From Antennarius striatus (taxonomy: Eukaryota; Chordata; Actinopteri; Lophiiformes; Antennariidae): 64,000 nucleotides of DNA. A model generated the notes under the pieces. It was not told the origin of the DNA and ran no database searches. It saw only the letters and a list, made by a program, of their open reading frames with translations. Positions 60,604 to 64,000 of the stretch are shown here, piece after piece. Location: the NCBI RefSeq assembly GCF_040054535.1, contig NC_090784.1, positions 13,865,501-13,929,500 on the forward strand, in the 5' to 3' direction. The stretch's first letter is position 1, and each line of letters opens with the position of its first letter. The position numbers were made by a program, and so were the translations under genes.

Positions 60604-63600
60604 AGCCTTTGCAAGTACGTCTGTGCTTGTCTCATTAGTGTCAATCACATGAATCTGTTTTGTGTGATCTGAGAATGCATTTTTTACTTTGAATCTCAAA
60701 TCCTGTTTAATTTTTTGTGTCTGCGCAGTTGATTAAGCCTGCCGATCAATTTAAAAAATGTGTTGCTGCTCTACTTGACTAAGACATGCAAGATGTGAAT
60801 GAAGTCAGTGAACTGGCTGGACAGATGTACTGTCTTGTCCACTAGTATCAAACAAGTAATGCAAGATCAAAAACATCACATGACTTTGAAAAACGAGCAG
60901 AAAGTGTGAGTGAGCTTCAGTGGAATTCACTTCCTGCCAGTTTTGTTTACTGTGGTTGGAACAAAGTAGTTGTTATGCAGTGTCGTGATGGGTCACAGAC
61001 AAAAAGAACTATTTGGTTGAATGCAATACCATTTTCATGGCACATAGAAATTACTCTGTGGTCATAGTAACCGTAACCCACAGGCAAATATTTATTAAAT
61101 CATCCATATTTGTTCACAGATTCATCTGATTTCCATTGTGGAAATACAAGAAATCATCTAGGCTGTCTGAAACCCACATTTTACTTGTACGACAATAAGA
61201 TGACATGCTCCCTATGCAACTGGAAAAATTGTTTGTGGAAACACAAATTTAGTAATGAATTTAATAATGCATTAATAATGCACAGTGGTCTCAGATCATG
61301 TAACACTAATGTTGTAAGTATTTCAGATGTAAAGTGTCATGTAAGTTATTTTATCGTAGCTAAGAAAGCCCACTGTGTTATCAAACTAGATACTTCCTTT
61401 CAGAATTCAGTCTCTACATGTAGCAAAAAGTAACAGCAGTGTCACGCGATCCCATGTTTGTTTCATAATTCAGGAATCGTCTGTGAACCCTAACCTACCT
61501 TGTGGGACGGTTGTCCATTATTGAAAATGATCCCCAATTCTTGTGTGTGAACCAAAGCAGGAAAGGAAACAGATCGACTCCCACGACGAATGTCATCCAG
61601 CTCCTCTACTGTGATCCCTGCCTTGCATGTGTTTGTGATCTTAACCCATTAGAGTTGAAAAGGTCAACACGAGCAGCAGCAAGAAGAGGAGACTTTGATC
61701 TCCTGGTGGGCCGAACATCCTGTTGGCCTCCCCATAAACACCTCCAGGGGTACAATTCAGAGAGGTGGGGACCAGTGAGGCGGGTGATAAAACTGATCTG
61801 TAGACCTCCAGTCAAATACAAACCACAGAACAAGGGAAGTGGGGTAGGAGGGATGCAGTCACTCTGATGTTACCTAGTTGACAATGGAGGGAGGGATTGA
61901 CGCCTCACTCTCAGTTATCAGCAGTTTCTCCATCTGACCTCTGCAGACCTGAGGGGATGCGTCTCATGAAGCGCAACAGTTTCGGTGTTGTTTGAGTTGT
62001 TCTTGAAGAACTGCACCAGCTTGTCAAACAGTGGTCTGCAACCCACCCTCAACCCCTCTTCACCCCCTCGAGTTTTTTCTAAAGCCTTTGTCAATGATTT
62101 TTTTTTTTTTTACGGCTGTCTTATCATTCCCACTTATGCATGACCAGAGAGGAACCTGGCCCAGGGTGCTTTCACACAACAGTGAGACAAGTCGGCTTGT
62201 AAAGACATGACAAGAGCTGTTCATTTATCTCTTTACTGATAAACTCATGATTATTTCATTATTTGTTTGTGTTTTTGACTCGGTGCACTTCTGAAATCTC
62301 ATCTTTCCATGAAAGCTTTGTCCTGAAAGCCAGTTTTTGCGATGACAATACAAAAGAAATATAATATTAGATTCATAAGTGTCTTCAAACAAAACAGGAT
62401 AAAGAAGAATGAAGTGGAATTAAGAAAAAATACGCTTGATTGAAAACACACTGAGGGCATGTAGACTGCTATTTATTATTTCACTTGACAATAACCAAGA
62501 ATCTCAGACAAAGATTTAAAATGAGCAGACTCATTTGAAAGGGCATGAACTGACAGTCAAGAAGACAATTTCTTCCTTTTGTGGCATGTATGAAAAAGAA
62601 AGCAGGATTCCATGTGTTTGGAATATGGCTGGATTTTTATCAGAGCAAGAAAATCCACTCTGTCTCCTCTCATGCCTCTGCAGGCTTTGAAATGCGAGGT
62701 GCATTGTGTCTGAAAGATCTCCCCATTTGTTTTCCTCTGAAGTCTCCCGGCTCCCCCGTGATGCATTCACTAGATTTTACAAGGTGTGTGATTTACCCTG
62801 CGTTGGTTTTCTAATCTTTTCAATTGCTGAGATCAAACATGCAGTTCTTCTCAAGGCATCTTGTTTGATTCTCAAGCTCCCCTTTGTTTTTTGATTGCAG
62901 CTGATCACAGCTCTGTGTAAATACCATGTGGTGTTGTAAAATGCTTCATGTCACAGAATTCTTTTTTACTGGATTTACCCTCGGATCTAAAAAAACAAAC
63001 GTTTTTTAAATTATTATTTCACCCCTGATTATGATGAATAATGTAGAAAAGCACAAAAACTATATTAAGTAAAATATTCAACATGAGGAGTAATGTGTGG
63101 TCAACTCAAGATATTATATATATTATCTAATTGCATTATAAATTCATGTCTTAATGTATATGGTAATTTCTTGAGGATAAAGATGATGATCATTACTGCT
63201 ACTTTATATAGTCTAATGTTGTTTATTTGACTTTTATTTCATAATAATTATGTATGACATTTTTAATATTTATTTGAATTTAATATATTACTCTTTTGTA
63301 TTGGTTATATAATTTGAACTTAATTTATTATAATTAAAGTCGAATAATTAGAATAAAATAAATTCAGGACAATGTATATCTAACACAAAGTATTCAGTGA
63401 AATTACAAAAAAATGATTTAAGTAAGTCAACATGATGATTCGTGATCAAGATAATACAGGGGGGAAAATGTAAACTGAATAAATCATTTTACCCAAAAAT
63501 TTGCTTTCCAAACAAATATTCAATAAAATAAATACATATTAAATATGTTGTGTATAAATAAAGACATAACATTAAACATTGCACATCCCCTGTATCAGTG
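60604..63600. other. Intergenic region downstream of nbeal2
   Basis: About 3 kb, mostly AT-rich, with strongly AT-rich sequence at 62980-63600. Several 60-120 codon open frames, including 61502-61867, lack splice context or recognisable domains. No transposon was recognised. Confidence 0.6.
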
Positions 63601-63620
63601 ACTGGGCATATAATATACAG

Positions 63621-63686
63621 TAATATAATATAATATAATATAATATAATATAATATAATATAATATAATATAATATAATATAATAT
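63621..63686. repeat. (TAATA)n pentanucleotide microsatellite
   Basis: About 13 pure TAATA units, 100 bp upstream of a CCAAT box. The TyrIleIle-repeat antisense frame here is an artefact. Confidence 0.95.
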
Positions 63687-63699
63687 GGTTCTAATACTG

Positions 63700-64000
63700 G
63701 ATCTGCGTGTCCATGCGTGGCCAGTCGGCGTCACACTGGTTCGGTTTCTTTCCGCTCCTGCTTCCAGCAGCGGGTCGCGGGGATGCAGCCAATCAGCGGG
63801 CCGGACTGAAAGCTGAGAAGATGGGAGGAGGAAGGACCCGGGAGAGCTGGTCGGAGCCTTTCCTGCCTCATCTGCTGCAAAGCTGCTGGAGAGGTGGCAG
63901 TGAGTCCATCCTGCCAGCTGAAACAGAAGAAACTGTGTTCACTCGCCCAGGACCAGTGGGGGACGCGTGGGAAGAAGGAAATGCGTCTGCCGCGCTGACA
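63700..64000 (+). promoter_or_regulatory. GC-rich probable promoter and first exon of a downstream gene
   Basis: Base composition changes sharply from AT-rich to GC-rich at about 63695. A CCAAT box sits at 63789-63793 (GCAGCCAATCAGCGG). No TATA box is evident. From the ATG at 63821 a frame is open to the window edge (60 codons, starting MGGGRTRESWSEPFLPH), but its composition also fits a leader. A donor-like GGCA/GTGAGT lies at 63899-63900. The gene cannot be named. Confidence 0.45.

Noticed and set aside
61502-61867. 121-codon open frame in the right intergenic region
   Set aside because: No domain, no splice context, and antisense frames of similar length overlap it; chance is the better explanation.

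Overview
The window is vertebrate nuclear DNA, almost certainly from a teleost fish. Genes are split into many short exons with consistent GT-AG borders. Many introns are only 80-300 bp. The intergenic DNA carries fish-type tRNA-derived SINEs, a decayed RTE-like LINE, hAT and pogo-like DNA transposons and long CA, TC and TA microsatellites. There is no bacterial, CRISPR or viral content. Exons were joined by hand from splice sites, reading phase and family resemblance, without a database search.

Layout: (1) 1-1756, minus strand: the 5' part of a cep72-like centrosomal leucine-rich-repeat gene, running off the left edge. (2) 2361-3326, plus: a two-exon multi-pass membrane protein, probably tmem276, head-to-head with cep72. 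(3) 3430-5250: a poorly understood interval with exon-like fragments and a poly(A) signal. (4) 5269-14666, plus: a complete kifc2, a C-terminal-motor kinesin, in 19 coding exons. (5) 26460-16606, minus: a complete ccdc12 (spliceosome-associated) in 7 exons, tail-to-tail with kifc2. Its two large introns hold most of the mobile elements. (6) 28596-59815, plus: a complete nbeal2 (BEACH-WD40 scaffold for alpha-granule biogenesis) in 55 coding exons, about 2795 residues, head-to-head with ccdc12. (7) 59816-64000: the nbeal2 3' end, a long AT-rich gap, then a GC-rich, CCAAT-containing stretch that looks like the promoter or first exon of another gene.

The genes do not form one pathway. The ccdc12/nbeal2 head-to-head pair is as in human 3p21.31. 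The tmem276-kifc2 neighbourhood recalls human 8q24.3, and cep72 lies at human 5p15. The window therefore brings together pieces of three human regions.

No clearly new biological system was found. The most interesting observations are an apparent GA-AG intron in cep72; a hAT element with perfect 8-bp target duplications that carries a broken pogo/Tigger-type transposase, whose end resembles a small MITE in cep72; a nested retroposon inside the dead LINE; a 96-bp LINE scrap with perfect 17-bp duplications; and unexplained exon-like sequence between tmem276 and kifc2.
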